From Micromonospora sp. MH99 (lineage in GTDB: Bacteria > Actinomycetota > Actinomycetes > Mycobacteriales > Micromonosporaceae): 58,370 nucleotides of DNA. The notes under the pieces are model-generated. The model ran no database searches. It saw only the letters and a program-made list of their open reading frames with translations, and was not told the origin of the DNA. Below, piece after piece: positions 17,067-24,430 of this stretch (positions are counted from its first letter, which is position 1; the number at the start of each line of letters is the position of its first letter). The stretch lies in the NCBI RefSeq assembly GCF_021442385.1, contig NZ_MUZA01000040.1, positions 1 through 58,370 of the forward strand, read 5' to 3'. Made by a program: the position numbers and the translations under genes.

Positions 17067-17839
17067 CCGTCACCCATGGTCGCTCGATGACCGCCGAGAT
17101 CACCGACATCCTGGTGGCGCACTGCGGGCTGGACGCCGACGCCGCCGCGCGGGCGCCCGCCGCGTCACTTGAGGAACTGGGCATGGACTCGCTCGCGCTG
17201 CTGGAACTCTCCGCGGTCGTCGCCGACCGGTGGCAGGTGAGCATCCCCGAGCAGGCCGGGCAGCTGAGCATCCCGGCGGTGGCCGACCTGGTCGCCCGAC
17301 GCACCGACCCGCCCGGGCACACCGAGAACTCCGTGGTCATCGACGCGCCGCTCCCGCTGGTGTGGGACGTCACCAACGACGTGGCGAACTGGACCGAGCT
17401 GTTCACCGAGTACGCAGTGGTGGAGATCCTGCACCGCGACGGGCACACCGTGCGGTTCCGGCTCACCATGTACCCCGACGAGAACGGGGTGTCGTGGAGC
17501 TGGGTCAGCGAACGCACCGCCGACCCGGTCAGCCGGCAGGTGCGGGCGCACCGGGTGGAGACCGGGCCGTTCGAGTACATGCGGATCCACTGGCGCTACA
17601 CCGAGGAGGCCGACGGCACCCGGATGACCTGGACGCAGGACTTCGCCATGAAGCCCACCGCGCCTGTCGACAACGCCGGGATGACCGAGCGGATCAACAC
17701 CAACAGCGTCATCCAACTCGCGGTGATCAAGGACCGGGTGGAACGGATCGCCCGCCAGCGCGAGGAGCAGGGCCGCACGGCGACCGCGCAGGACAGCACG
17801 GTTGCCGGCGACGAGCCGACGGGGGCCCGCGATGAGTGA
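17063..17839 (+). CDS. Acyl carrier protein fused to polyketide aromatase/cyclase
   Basis: A 258-residue two-domain protein. Residues about 9-82 are a polyketide acyl carrier protein with the phosphopantetheine site LGMDSLALLEL (Ser43). Residues about 88-235 are a SRPBCC-fold aromatase/cyclase of the WhiE VI and TcmN N-terminal type: it begins SVVIDAPLPLVWDVTNDV, has WTELF near 110, and the Arg-rich pocket strand IHWRYTEEADG. This would be the minimal-PKS carrier, since no other ACP lies in block A, joined to the enzyme that closes and aromatises the first ring. In the systems I know these are separate proteins. It overlaps accC by 4 and the cupin gene by 8 bases. Confidence 0.88.
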   Translation: MTVTHGRSMTAEITDILVAHCGLDADAAARAPAASLEELGMDSLALLELSAVVADRWQVSIPEQAGQLSIPAVADLVARRTDPPGHTENSVVIDAPLPLVWDVTNDVANWTELFTEYAVVEILHRDGHTVRFRLTMYPDENGVSWSWVSERTADPVSRQVRAHRVETGPFEYMRIHWRYTEEADGTRMTWTQDFAMKPTAPVDNAGMTERINTNSVIQLAVIKDRVERIARQREEQGRTATAQDSTVAGDEPTGARDE

Positions 17840-18236
17840 CCTGGGCACCCGGCCGATCGCCGCGGCGGACGTACCTGCCGACCGGCGGCGCGGCGGCGAA
17901 CTGCGGGTGCTCCTCGGACCCCGCACCGTCGGCAGCACCTCCGGCTTCCTCGGGGTGGCCACCCTCGCACCGGGGGAGCGGATCGCCGAGCACTACCACC
18001 CGTACAGCGAGGAGTTCCTGTACGTGGCGCGTGGCGCGATCACTGTCGACCTGGACGACCAGCCCACCGAGGTCACCGCGGGGGAGGCGCTGTTCGTGCC
18101 GGTCAACGTGCGACACCGGCTGCGCAACACCGGATCCGAGCCGGCCGAGGTGGTCTTCCACCTGGGCCCGCTGGCCCCGCGGCCGGAGCTGGGACACGTC
18201 GACACCGAGCTGGTCGAGCAACGGGGCGGGTCGTGA
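17832..18236 (+). CDS. Cupin-domain polyketide cyclase/tailoring protein (WhiE ORF II-like)
   Basis: A 134-residue single cupin. Motif 1 is HYHPYSEEFLYVARGAITVDLD and motif 2 is PVNVRHRLRNTG, supplying His, His, Glu and His metal ligands. Small cupins of this kind sit in spore-pigment and pentangular polyphenol clusters, where they assist cyclisation or quinone formation. Its stop codon lies inside the first copy of a 60-bp tandem repeat. Confidence 0.85.
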   Translation: MSDLGTRPIAAADVPADRRRGGELRVLLGPRTVGSTSGFLGVATLAPGERIAEHYHPYSEEFLYVARGAITVDLDDQPTEVTAGEALFVPVNVRHRLRNTGSEPAEVVFHLGPLAPRPELGHVDTELVEQRGGS

Positions 18237-18350
18237 GCGCGAGGAGTGAGCCGGGTTTGCGAGCCCCGCAGTCGCGATCTGAAGGTGGCGTCGTGAGCGC
18301 GAGGAGTGAGCCAGGTTTGCGAGCCCCGCAGTCGCGAACAGAGGTGGCGC
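18231..18350 (+). repeat. Two tandem copies of a 60-bp intergenic repeat
   Basis: Copy 1 is 18231-18290 and copy 2 is 18291-18350. They begin identically with TCGTGAGCGCGAGGAGTGAG, share a core with one substitution, and diverge slightly before AGGTGGCG. The first copy supplies the cupin stop codon (TGA at 18234). The second ends in AGAGGTGGCGCG, which acts as the ribosome-binding site of the KS-alpha gene. From memory, similar sequences occur between genes in Micromonospora and Salinispora genomes; I cannot check this here. Confidence 0.85.
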
Positions 18351-18351
18351 G

Positions 18352-19623
18352 ATGACCGGGCGTCGCACGGTGGTGACCGGCATCGGGGTGGTCGCTCCCG
18401 GCGGCGCGAGCCGGGACCGCTTCTGGAAGACCATCACCGAGGGACGTACGGCCACCCGGCGGATCAGCTTCTTCGACCCGTCGCCGTTCCGCTCCCAGAT
18501 CGCCGCCGAGTGCGACTTCAACCCGATCGCCGCGGGGCTCACCGACGCCGAACGGAGCCGCGCCGACCGGTACGTGCAGTTCGCGCTCGCCTGTTCCACC
18601 GAGGCGATCGCCGACGCCGGCCTGGTGCTCAGCGACGCCGAGCGGGACCGCACCGGTGTGGTGCTCGGGACCGCCGTGGGCGGCACGATGGCCCTGGAAC
18701 AGGAGTACGTGCGGGTCAGCGAGCACGGCCGGCGTTGGCTGGTCGACGCGGCGCTCGGCGGCCCGTACCTGTACCAGGCGCTGGTGCCCAGCAGCCTGGC
18801 CGCCGACGTGGCCTGCCGGCACGGGCTGCACGGTCCGGCGCAGGTGGTCTCGACCGGCTGCACGTCGGGCATCGACGCCATCGGCTACGCCCACCAGCTG
18901 ATCGTGGACGGCGAGGCGGACATCGTGCTGGCCGGCGCGGCGGACTCGCCGATCTCGCCGGTGACCGTCGCCTCGTTCGACGCGATCAAGGCGACCAGCC
19001 CCGACAACGACGACCCCGCACACGCCTCCCGTCCCTTCGACGCGGATCGGCACGGGTTCGTGCTGGCCGAGGGCGCGGCGGTGCTGGTGCTGGAGGAGGC
19101 CGGGCACGCCCGCCGGCGTGGCGCGCACATCTACTGCGAGGTCGCCGGCTACGCGAGCCGCAGCAACGGCTACCACATGACCGGGCTGCGCCCGGACGGG
19201 CTGGAGATGGGCCTCGCCGTCACCGACGCGTTGCGGCAGGGCCGGATCATCCCGGAGCAGGTCTCCTACATCAGCGCCCACGGCTCGGGGACGCGGCAGA
19301 ACGACAGGCACGAGACGGCCGCGTTCAAGCGGGCGTTGGGCCAGGCCGCGTACCGCGTGCCGATCAGCTCGATCAAGTCGATGGTGGGGCACTCGCTCGG
19401 CGCGATCGGGTCGATCGAGATGGCCGCCTGCGCCCTCGCGATCGAGTTCGGCGTCGTGCCGCCCACGGCCAACTGGAGCACCCGCGACCCGGAGTGCGAC
19501 CTGGACTACGTACCCAACGAGGCGCGGGAGGTGCCCGTCAACGTGGCCCTGTCGGTAGGCAGCGGGTTCGGCGGCTTCCAGTCGGCGATGGTGTTCCGTC
19601 GGCTCCCCCCGGTGGCGGCGTGA
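18352..19623 (+). CDS. Type II polyketide ketosynthase alpha (KS-alpha)
   Basis: A 423-residue ketosynthase with an intact catalytic set: Cys170 in VVSTGCTSGID, His in YISAHGSGT and His in SMVGHSLGAIGS. It condenses malonyl-ACP units into the poly-beta-ketone chain together with the KS-beta encoded next. Motifs and gene order fit spore-pigment and tetracenomycin-type enzymes. There is no KSIII or ketoreductase gene in the block, so acetate priming and an unreduced backbone are expected. The ATG overlaps the upstream repeat's purine run, and the stop overlaps the next start (GTGA). Confidence 0.95.
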   Translation: MTGRRTVVTGIGVVAPGGASRDRFWKTITEGRTATRRISFFDPSPFRSQIAAECDFNPIAAGLTDAERSRADRYVQFALACSTEAIADAGLVLSDAERDRTGVVLGTAVGGTMALEQEYVRVSEHGRRWLVDAALGGPYLYQALVPSSLAADVACRHGLHGPAQVVSTGCTSGIDAIGYAHQLIVDGEADIVLAGAADSPISPVTVASFDAIKATSPDNDDPAHASRPFDADRHGFVLAEGAAVLVLEEAGHARRRGAHIYCEVAGYASRSNGYHMTGLRPDGLEMGLAVTDALRQGRIIPEQVSYISAHGSGTRQNDRHETAAFKRALGQAAYRVPISSIKSMVGHSLGAIGSIEMAACALAIEFGVVPPTANWSTRDPECDLDYVPNEAREVPVNVALSVGSGFGGFQSAMVFRRLPPVAA

Positions 19624-20870
19624 GCACCGCCCGGGCGGTCGTCACCGGCATCGGGGTGGTCGCGCCGAGCGGCGTCGGCGTGGACGCGCACTGGCGTACC
19701 GTGCTGGCCGGCGCCCGGCGCACCGGGCCGATCACCCTGTTCGACCCGGCCAGCTACCCGACCCGCTTCGGCGGCGAGGTGCCCGACTTCGCGGCGGACT
19801 CGTACGCCGACAGCCGGCAACTGGTGCAGACCGACAGGTGGACGCACCTCGGCTTCGCCGCCACCCGGCTGGCGCTGACCGACGCCGGCCTGCCCGAGCG
19901 GGCACCCGACCCGTACGGCTACGCGGTGGCTCTGGCCAGCTCGTCCGGGGGCAACCTGTTCGGCCAGCGGGAGCTGCAACGGCTGTGGGGCGGCACGTCG
20001 CGCACCGTCGGGGCGTACCAGTCGATCGCCTGGTTCTACGCCGCAAGCGTCGGGCAGCTCTCCATCCACCACCAGTTCAAGGGCCCGAGCGGGGTGCTGG
20101 TCGCCGAGACGGCAGGCGGGCTGGACAGCCTCGCGCACGCCGCCCGCGCGGTACGCCGGGGCACGCCCGTGGTGATCGCCGGGGCGACCGAGTGTCCACT
20201 GAGCCCGTACGCGCTGGCCTGCCAACTGCGCTCCGGGCTGCTCAGCGACGTCGCCGACCCGGAGCGGGCGTACCGGCCGTTCGACGCGGCGGCCAGCGGC
20301 TACCTGCCGGCCGAGGGCGGCGCGGTGTTCGTGGTGGAGGAGCTGGGGCACGCGCTGTCGCGGGGCGCCCGGATCTACGGCGAGGTGAGCGGCTGGGGCT
20401 CGACCCACGACGCCGCGCACACCACCGCCGACAGCGCCGGCGACGTCAGCCAGTACGCCCGCGCGATGCGGCTGGCCCTGGACCGGGCGGGTGTCGCGGC
20501 GGCCGGGATCGACGTGGTGCTGCCGGACGCTCTCGGTGTGCCCCGCTACGACCGCAGCGAGGCCCAGGCGCTGCGCGCCGTTTTCGCCGACCGGCCGCCC
20601 CCGGTCACCACCCAGAAACCGTTGACCGGGCGGGCACACCAGGGCGGCTCGGCGCTGGACGTGGCGACCGCGCTGCTCGCGTTCGCGCACGACACGCTGC
20701 CCGCGTCCGCCGGCCCGGACGAGGTGGCCGACGGGTGCGAGCTGGACTTCCTGCGCGAGCACCGCCGGCCGCGCAGTCGGCTCGCGCTGGTCTGCGCGCG
20801 GGGCTTCGACGGATTCAACAGCGCGCTGGTCCTGCGGGGGGCCGCGCCGACGACGGGAGAGACGCCATGA
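19620..20870 (+). CDS. Type II polyketide chain length factor (KS-beta)
   Basis: A 416-residue ketosynthase-like partner of KS-alpha. The active-site Cys is absent; the equivalent position is Thr164 in VLVAETAGGLDSLA, where the actinorhodin-type proteins have Gln. The second catalytic His region is also degenerate (KPLTGRAHQGGSALD). KS-beta sets chain length and helps generate the acetyl primer by decarboxylation. It begins at a GTG overlapping the KS-alpha stop by four bases and is translationally coupled to it. Confidence 0.93.
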   Translation: MSTARAVVTGIGVVAPSGVGVDAHWRTVLAGARRTGPITLFDPASYPTRFGGEVPDFAADSYADSRQLVQTDRWTHLGFAATRLALTDAGLPERAPDPYGYAVALASSSGGNLFGQRELQRLWGGTSRTVGAYQSIAWFYAASVGQLSIHHQFKGPSGVLVAETAGGLDSLAHAARAVRRGTPVVIAGATECPLSPYALACQLRSGLLSDVADPERAYRPFDAAASGYLPAEGGAVFVVEELGHALSRGARIYGEVSGWGSTHDAAHTTADSAGDVSQYARAMRLALDRAGVAAAGIDVVLPDALGVPRYDRSEAQALRAVFADRPPPVTTQKPLTGRAHQGGSALDVATALLAFAHDTLPASAGPDEVADGCELDFLREHRRPRSRLALVCARGFDGFNSALVLRGAAPTTGETP

Positions 20871-21205
20871 GCGAGCAGCGGGCCCGAGTGGTCTTTTTGG
20901 TCCGGGTGCCGACGCCCCGCACCGAGGAGTTCCTCGCCGCGTACGAGCAGGTCCGGCATCTGGTCGCCGACGGCGTACCGGGGCATCTGGTCGACCAGGT
21001 CTGCCGCTCGTCGACCGACCCGGAGCAGTGGCTGATCACCAGCGAGTGGGCGAGCCTGGCCGACTTCGAGAACTGGGAGCGCACTGAAGAGCACCGGGAC
21101 CTGGTACGCCCGATGCGGGAGTGCTTCACCGACGCCCGTTCACTGCGCTTCCACATCCACGCCCAGACCCCGGAGCGGGCCCGCGATGAGGTCACGGTCC
21201 GCTAA
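20867..21205 (+). CDS. ABM-family monooxygenase
   Basis: A 112-residue dimeric ferredoxin-like protein of the antibiotic biosynthesis monooxygenase type (PF03992), with the tryptophan-rich core WLITSEWASLADFENWERTEEH in its central part. Such cofactor-free enzymes oxidise anthrone or naphthacenone rings to quinones. It is the last gene of the block A operon and overlaps the KS-beta stop (ATGA). Confidence 0.8.
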   Translation: MSEQRARVVFLVRVPTPRTEEFLAAYEQVRHLVADGVPGHLVDQVCRSSTDPEQWLITSEWASLADFENWERTEEHRDLVRPMRECFTDARSLRFHIHAQTPERARDEVTVR

Positions 21206-21211
21206 AACCGC

Positions 21212-21240
21212 CCGGCGGCGGTGACCGTCACCGCCGCCGG
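21212..21240. terminator. Bidirectional terminator closing the polyketide operon
   Basis: 14-bp arms CCGGCGGCGGTGAC and GTCACCGCCGCCGG are separated by a single C. It lies just after the ABM gene and contains the stop codon of the convergent methyltransferase gene at 21228. Confidence 0.8.
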
Positions 21241-21878
21241 CCCAACACCTGCACCGCCTGCGACCGGTGGCCGTTCATCGTGGCGACCTCGATCCGGTCC
21301 TCCTCGGCCAGGTCGAAGTCGGCGAGCAGACCACGCAGGTGCGTTATCTCGTGATGCCGGCACACGGCACCGTCGTCCGTGGTGAAGACCCCGTACGGCG
21401 CCCCGAAACGCTGGGCGTGTGCGCGGTAGCGCTGACGGTTTCGCGCGTCGTCGTCCTGAAGGAGCAGGTCGCTGACGTAGAGCAGTCCGCCGGGCACCAG
21501 GACACGGCTCAGCTCGGCGATCAGTGCCCGCTGAGCGTCATCGTCGGGGACGCAGGTGAGTACCGCGAACAGCACGACGGCATCGAAGCTCGCCGCGGGG
21601 TACGCGAGCGCCGGCGACGACTCCAGGACGGCGAACCGCAGATCGGGCCACACCTGACGGCCCCGCTCGATCAGGGCGGGGGACGGGTCCACGCCGGACA
21701 CGTCGCGGAAGCCGTGTTCGGCCAACTCGCCCATGACCCGGCCGTAGCCGCAGCCAAAGTCCAAGATCCGCGCGGACGGCCGTAGCCCTGACAGCCACGT
21801 GAGATTGACCGGATGAGTGAACGTCTTGGTCGCGCCGACGCTGTCCCAGTACGCGATCTGATTTGCCGAACCGTTCAT
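21228..21878 (-). CDS. Class I SAM-dependent methyltransferase
   Basis: A 216-residue protein with the SAM-binding motif I ILDFGCGYGRVMGEL (about 38-52), the acidic residue in VSGVDPSP (about 60-67), and the later motif LSRVLVPGGLLYVSDLL. The substrate is unknown. It has an OLD-type small-molecule methyltransferase look, but sits on the opposite strand after the polyketide terminator, so membership in the pathway is uncertain. The ATG at 21878 begins MNGSANQIAYWDSVG, a typical start for this family. Confidence 0.82.
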   Translation of the reverse strand: MNGSANQIAYWDSVGATKTFTHPVNLTWLSGLRPSARILDFGCGYGRVMGELAEHGFRDVSGVDPSPALIERGRQVWPDLRFAVLESSPALAYPAASFDAVVLFAVLTCVPDDDAQRALIAELSRVLVPGGLLYVSDLLLQDDDARNRQRYRAHAQRFGAPYGVFTTDDGAVCRHHEITHLRGLLADFDLAEEDRIEVATMNGHRSQAVQVLGRRR

Positions 21879-22042
21879 GCGCGGCGAGTGTACCCACGGC
21901 ATCGGGGCACGCTCGCATATCACCCTCTGCACACCACCGGTTCGATCGGCGAACGTCGCGGCGACCACCCTTGGAGAGGGCACGTCCGCGCCGGTACGTC
22001 CGGGTCGCCGCAGGTGCTGGAGGTGCGTAGGGTCCTGGGGTC

Positions 22043-22870
22043 ATGAAGGTCCTGATCTCTGTCGACATGGAAGGCATCTCGGGGATCGTGCATCCCACCG
22101 AGACGAATCCGGATCGGTACGACTACGAGCGCGGCCGTGCCCTGATGACGGCCGAGGCGAACGCGGTGATCGACGGCGTTCTCGATGCCGCACCCGACGC
22201 CGTGGTGTGGGTCGCCGACGCGCACGGACCGTTTCGGAACCTTCTGCCGGAGGACCTCGATCGACGTGCTCATCTCGTGCGCGGCAAACCCCGCCCGCTG
22301 GGCATGCTGGCGGGGCTGGACGAGCACACGGATGCCGTCATGTTGATCGGGTATCACGCTCGGGCCGGCGCCGGGCCTGCCGTACTGGCGCACACGATGA
22401 GCGACGCGATCCTCGACGTACGCGTAGCGGGGCGGACGCTGGGCGAGATCGGTCTCAACACCGCCATGGCTGGGCACCTGGACGCTCCGGTCGTCCTGCT
22501 CAGCGGAGACGACACCGCCTGCGCGGAATTCGGTGAGCTGGTGCCCTCGGCGGTCACCGTCGCCGTCAAGCAGACCCTGGGCCAGGCCGCCGCGGTGGCC
22601 CTCCATCCGCAGGAGGCACGCGAGCGGCTGCGCCGCGCTGCCGCCGGCGCCATCTCCCGACGCGCCTCGATTCCCCCGTGGACGATGGCCGGGCCGTTGG
22701 ACGTCGAGGTCGACCTGTACGGCCCGTACATGGTCGACCTCGCGGTGCTGGTGCCGGGTGTGACCCGCGTCCGCGGCGGCCGGACTGTCGCCTTCCACGC
22801 CGCTGACGTCCCCGAGGTCTACCGGCTCATTCAACTGCTCGTCCAGCTCGCCAGCATCAGACCGGACTAG
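22043..22870 (+). CDS. M55-family D-aminopeptidase (DppA-like)
   Basis: A 275-residue metallopeptidase of family M55. The zinc-ligand motifs SVDMEGISGI (residues 6-15), ADAHGP (about 58-63) and LIGYHARAGAG (about 101-111) are in the expected order. DppA forms a decameric ring and cleaves D-amino-acid dipeptides. It is probably unrelated to the polyketide pathway; it stands alone and diverges from the methyltransferase gene. Confidence 0.88.
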   Translation: MKVLISVDMEGISGIVHPTETNPDRYDYERGRALMTAEANAVIDGVLDAAPDAVVWVADAHGPFRNLLPEDLDRRAHLVRGKPRPLGMLAGLDEHTDAVMLIGYHARAGAGPAVLAHTMSDAILDVRVAGRTLGEIGLNTAMAGHLDAPVVLLSGDDTACAEFGELVPSAVTVAVKQTLGQAAAVALHPQEARERLRRAAAGAISRRASIPPWTMAGPLDVEVDLYGPYMVDLAVLVPGVTRVRGGRTVAFHAADVPEVYRLIQLLVQLASIRPD

Positions 22871-22902
22871 TACGCCAGCCACCGTCCGGTTCCTGCTGCC
22901 CC

Positions 22903-23496
22903 TCAGCAGCTCAGGCCGTAGGCCGACAGGGCGGCGTCGAGCATGCGTTCCTGCTGATCCGCCGGGTACGCAGCGGGATCCGCGGCGGCGAGAGCCGCGA
23001 CGCCCTCGGTCATGGCGATCAGCCCCAGGGCGACCGCGCCGACCTGGTCGACCGGCCAGTCCGGGGCGGCCGCGGCGACCAGTCGTTCGACCCGTTGCCG
23101 CCAGGCTCGGTTGTTGCGGCGGTGCATGTCGGTCAGTTCGGCGTCCGCCACCGCCGCGGCCAGGAAGCCCACCCAGACGACGCTCCAGGTGATCGTCTCC
23201 GGATCAGTCGCCATGCACTGGCGGAGCACCGCGCGCAATGCTTCCCGCGGCGAGGTGGCCGCGGCCTCGAGTGCCTCGACCCGTTGCCGGGTGGTGTCGT
23301 GCAGCAGTTGCCGGGCGTGCAGCAGCAGCGCTCGACGGTTCGGGAAGCGGTGCATGACCAGGCCCGTCGTGCAGCCGGCCGCCGCGGCGACCGCGCGCAC
23401 AGTCAGCTTTTCCAGGCCCTGCTGCGCGAGCACGTCCCAGACCGCGCGCGACAGCGCCTCGCCCTGGGCCGCTCGGTCTGCAGGCGGCGGTGACAC
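22903..23496 (-). CDS. TetR-family repressor
   Basis: A 197-residue regulator. The N-terminal helix-turn-helix is seen in LEKLTVRAVAAAAGCTTGLV and HRFPNRRALLLHA (about residues 27-60), followed by a helical ligand domain. The GTG at 23496 is favoured because GGAGGGG lies about ten bases upstream; a GTG at 23505 is too close to that site. It is divergent from a GNAT gene, with two palindromes between them, so it probably represses itself and the acetyltransferase. Confidence 0.85.
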   Translation of the reverse strand: MSPPPADRAAQGEALSRAVWDVLAQQGLEKLTVRAVAAAAGCTTGLVMHRFPNRRALLLHARQLLHDTTRQRVEALEAAATSPREALRAVLRQCMATDPETITWSVVWVGFLAAAVADAELTDMHRRNNRAWRQRVERLVAAAAPDWPVDQVGAVALGLIAMTEGVAALAAADPAAYPADQQERMLDAALSAYGLSC

Positions 23497-23517
23497 GGCT
23501 CTCACCCCTCCATCGTC

Positions 23518-23546
23518 GTAACGAATGTTACCGTAACGCTTGTTAC
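23518..23546. promoter_or_regulatory. Double TetR-type operator
   Basis: Two adjacent palindromes with identical 5-bp arms, GTAAC-GAAT-GTTAC (23518-23531) and GTAAC-GCTT-GTTAC (23533-23546), are separated by one base. They lie between the divergent TetR and GNAT genes, upstream of both starts. The 15-bp centre-to-centre spacing would suit two dimers bound side by side. Confidence 0.75.
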
Positions 23547-23567
23547 CGAGTCTCGGTGAGGAGCGGC

Positions 23568-24065
23568 ATGGCCTGGATCATCACGCAGCGGCCGTGGACC
23601 GACCCGGTGGGCGAGGCGTTGCGTGTGGCGCAGAAAGCCGAACTCGACCTCCGCTACGGTACCGACGACCATGAGCCCGGCACGCCGCCGACGGCCGAGA
23701 ACATCGACCTGTTCCTGGTCGCGGTCGACGACGCCACAGGCCAACCGCTCGGCTGCGCCGCGCTGCGCCGCCTCGACCCGGTCACGGTCGAGGTGAAGCG
23801 GATGTACGTGGTACCGGAGAGCCGCGGCTCGGGGTTGGCGACCGACCTGCTCCGCAGGCTGGAGGAGGCCGCCCGGGAGCGTGGTTGGACGACCGTCCGG
23901 CTGGAGACCGGCACCGCCCAACCGGACGCGATTCGTTTCTATGAGCGCGAGGGCTACCGCGAGATCCCGCTGTTCGGCGCGTACGTGGGTTCCGACGACT
24001 CGGTCTGCTACGAACGCGTCCTACCCGACGGAGCACCCCGGCCGCAGCCCACAGCGCGGCTCTGA
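23568..24065 (+). CDS. GNAT-family N-acetyltransferase
   Basis: A 165-residue acetyltransferase. The acetyl-CoA site is RMYVVPESRGSGLATDLLRRL (Q/R-x2-G-x-G/A type loop RGSGLA near residue 90), and a late motif is ETGTAQPDAIRFYEREGYREI. The substrate is unknown. It probably inactivates a toxic amine sensed by the neighbouring TetR protein. The ATG at 23568 has GAGGAG eight bases upstream. Confidence 0.85.
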   Translation: MAWIITQRPWTDPVGEALRVAQKAELDLRYGTDDHEPGTPPTAENIDLFLVAVDDATGQPLGCAALRRLDPVTVEVKRMYVVPESRGSGLATDLLRRLEEAARERGWTTVRLETGTAQPDAIRFYEREGYREIPLFGAYVGSDDSVCYERVLPDGAPRPQPTARL

Positions 24066-24140
24066 TCACGCGGTGGCCGCCCTGCGTCCACCGGCGCTGC
24101 CGTGGATCCCCAACGGCGGCTGCCGTACCGGCGCGAGGCG

Positions 24141-24220
24141 CATGATCGACTCGGGTTCCCGGAAGCCGGGGTGTCCCGCTTGCCCGGACACCCCGCCTTC
24201 CGGAACCCGAGTCGATCATG
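24141..24220. repeat. Long inverted repeat (about 35-bp stem hairpin)
   Basis: The left arm 24141-24176 begins CATGATCGACTCGGGTTCC. The right arm 24186-24220 ends with its complement and differs by one mismatch and one single-base gap. The loop is nine bases. It follows the GNAT gene and may terminate it, but the stem is far longer than a normal terminator. It shares the outer GATC/CATG palindrome with the elements at 37849 and 50055. Confidence 0.9.
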
Positions 24221-24430
24221 GACGGTGGGCCGTGGCGATGGGCCGGGATGGCGGCCCGCGTGACGGTGGGCACCGGTATGTGGCAATCGGTCCGGGCGCT
24301 CTGTTTGATCTAGCCATTTGCATCTAGCGATGCTCCGCGCGGCTGTCGTAGGGTTCCGTCAGCACCTAGAAAGTTGTTCACAAACGGTTGCTATGCCCTA
24401 CTTTGTGCTGCGGGTTGAACGGCGAGGGCG
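24221..24430 (+). promoter_or_regulatory. Probable promoter region of block B
   Basis: About 210 bases without a gene, AT-richer from 24300 on, including TTGTTCACAAACGGTTGC around 24370. It precedes the acyl ligase gene and is the only sizeable intergenic space before the long plus-strand operon. I cannot assign -35 and -10 boxes with confidence. Confidence 0.4.

Noticed and set aside
18231..18350. Possible CRISPR or attachment site
   Set aside because: There are only two adjacent copies with no spacer between them and no cas or integrase genes; they are tandem repeats.
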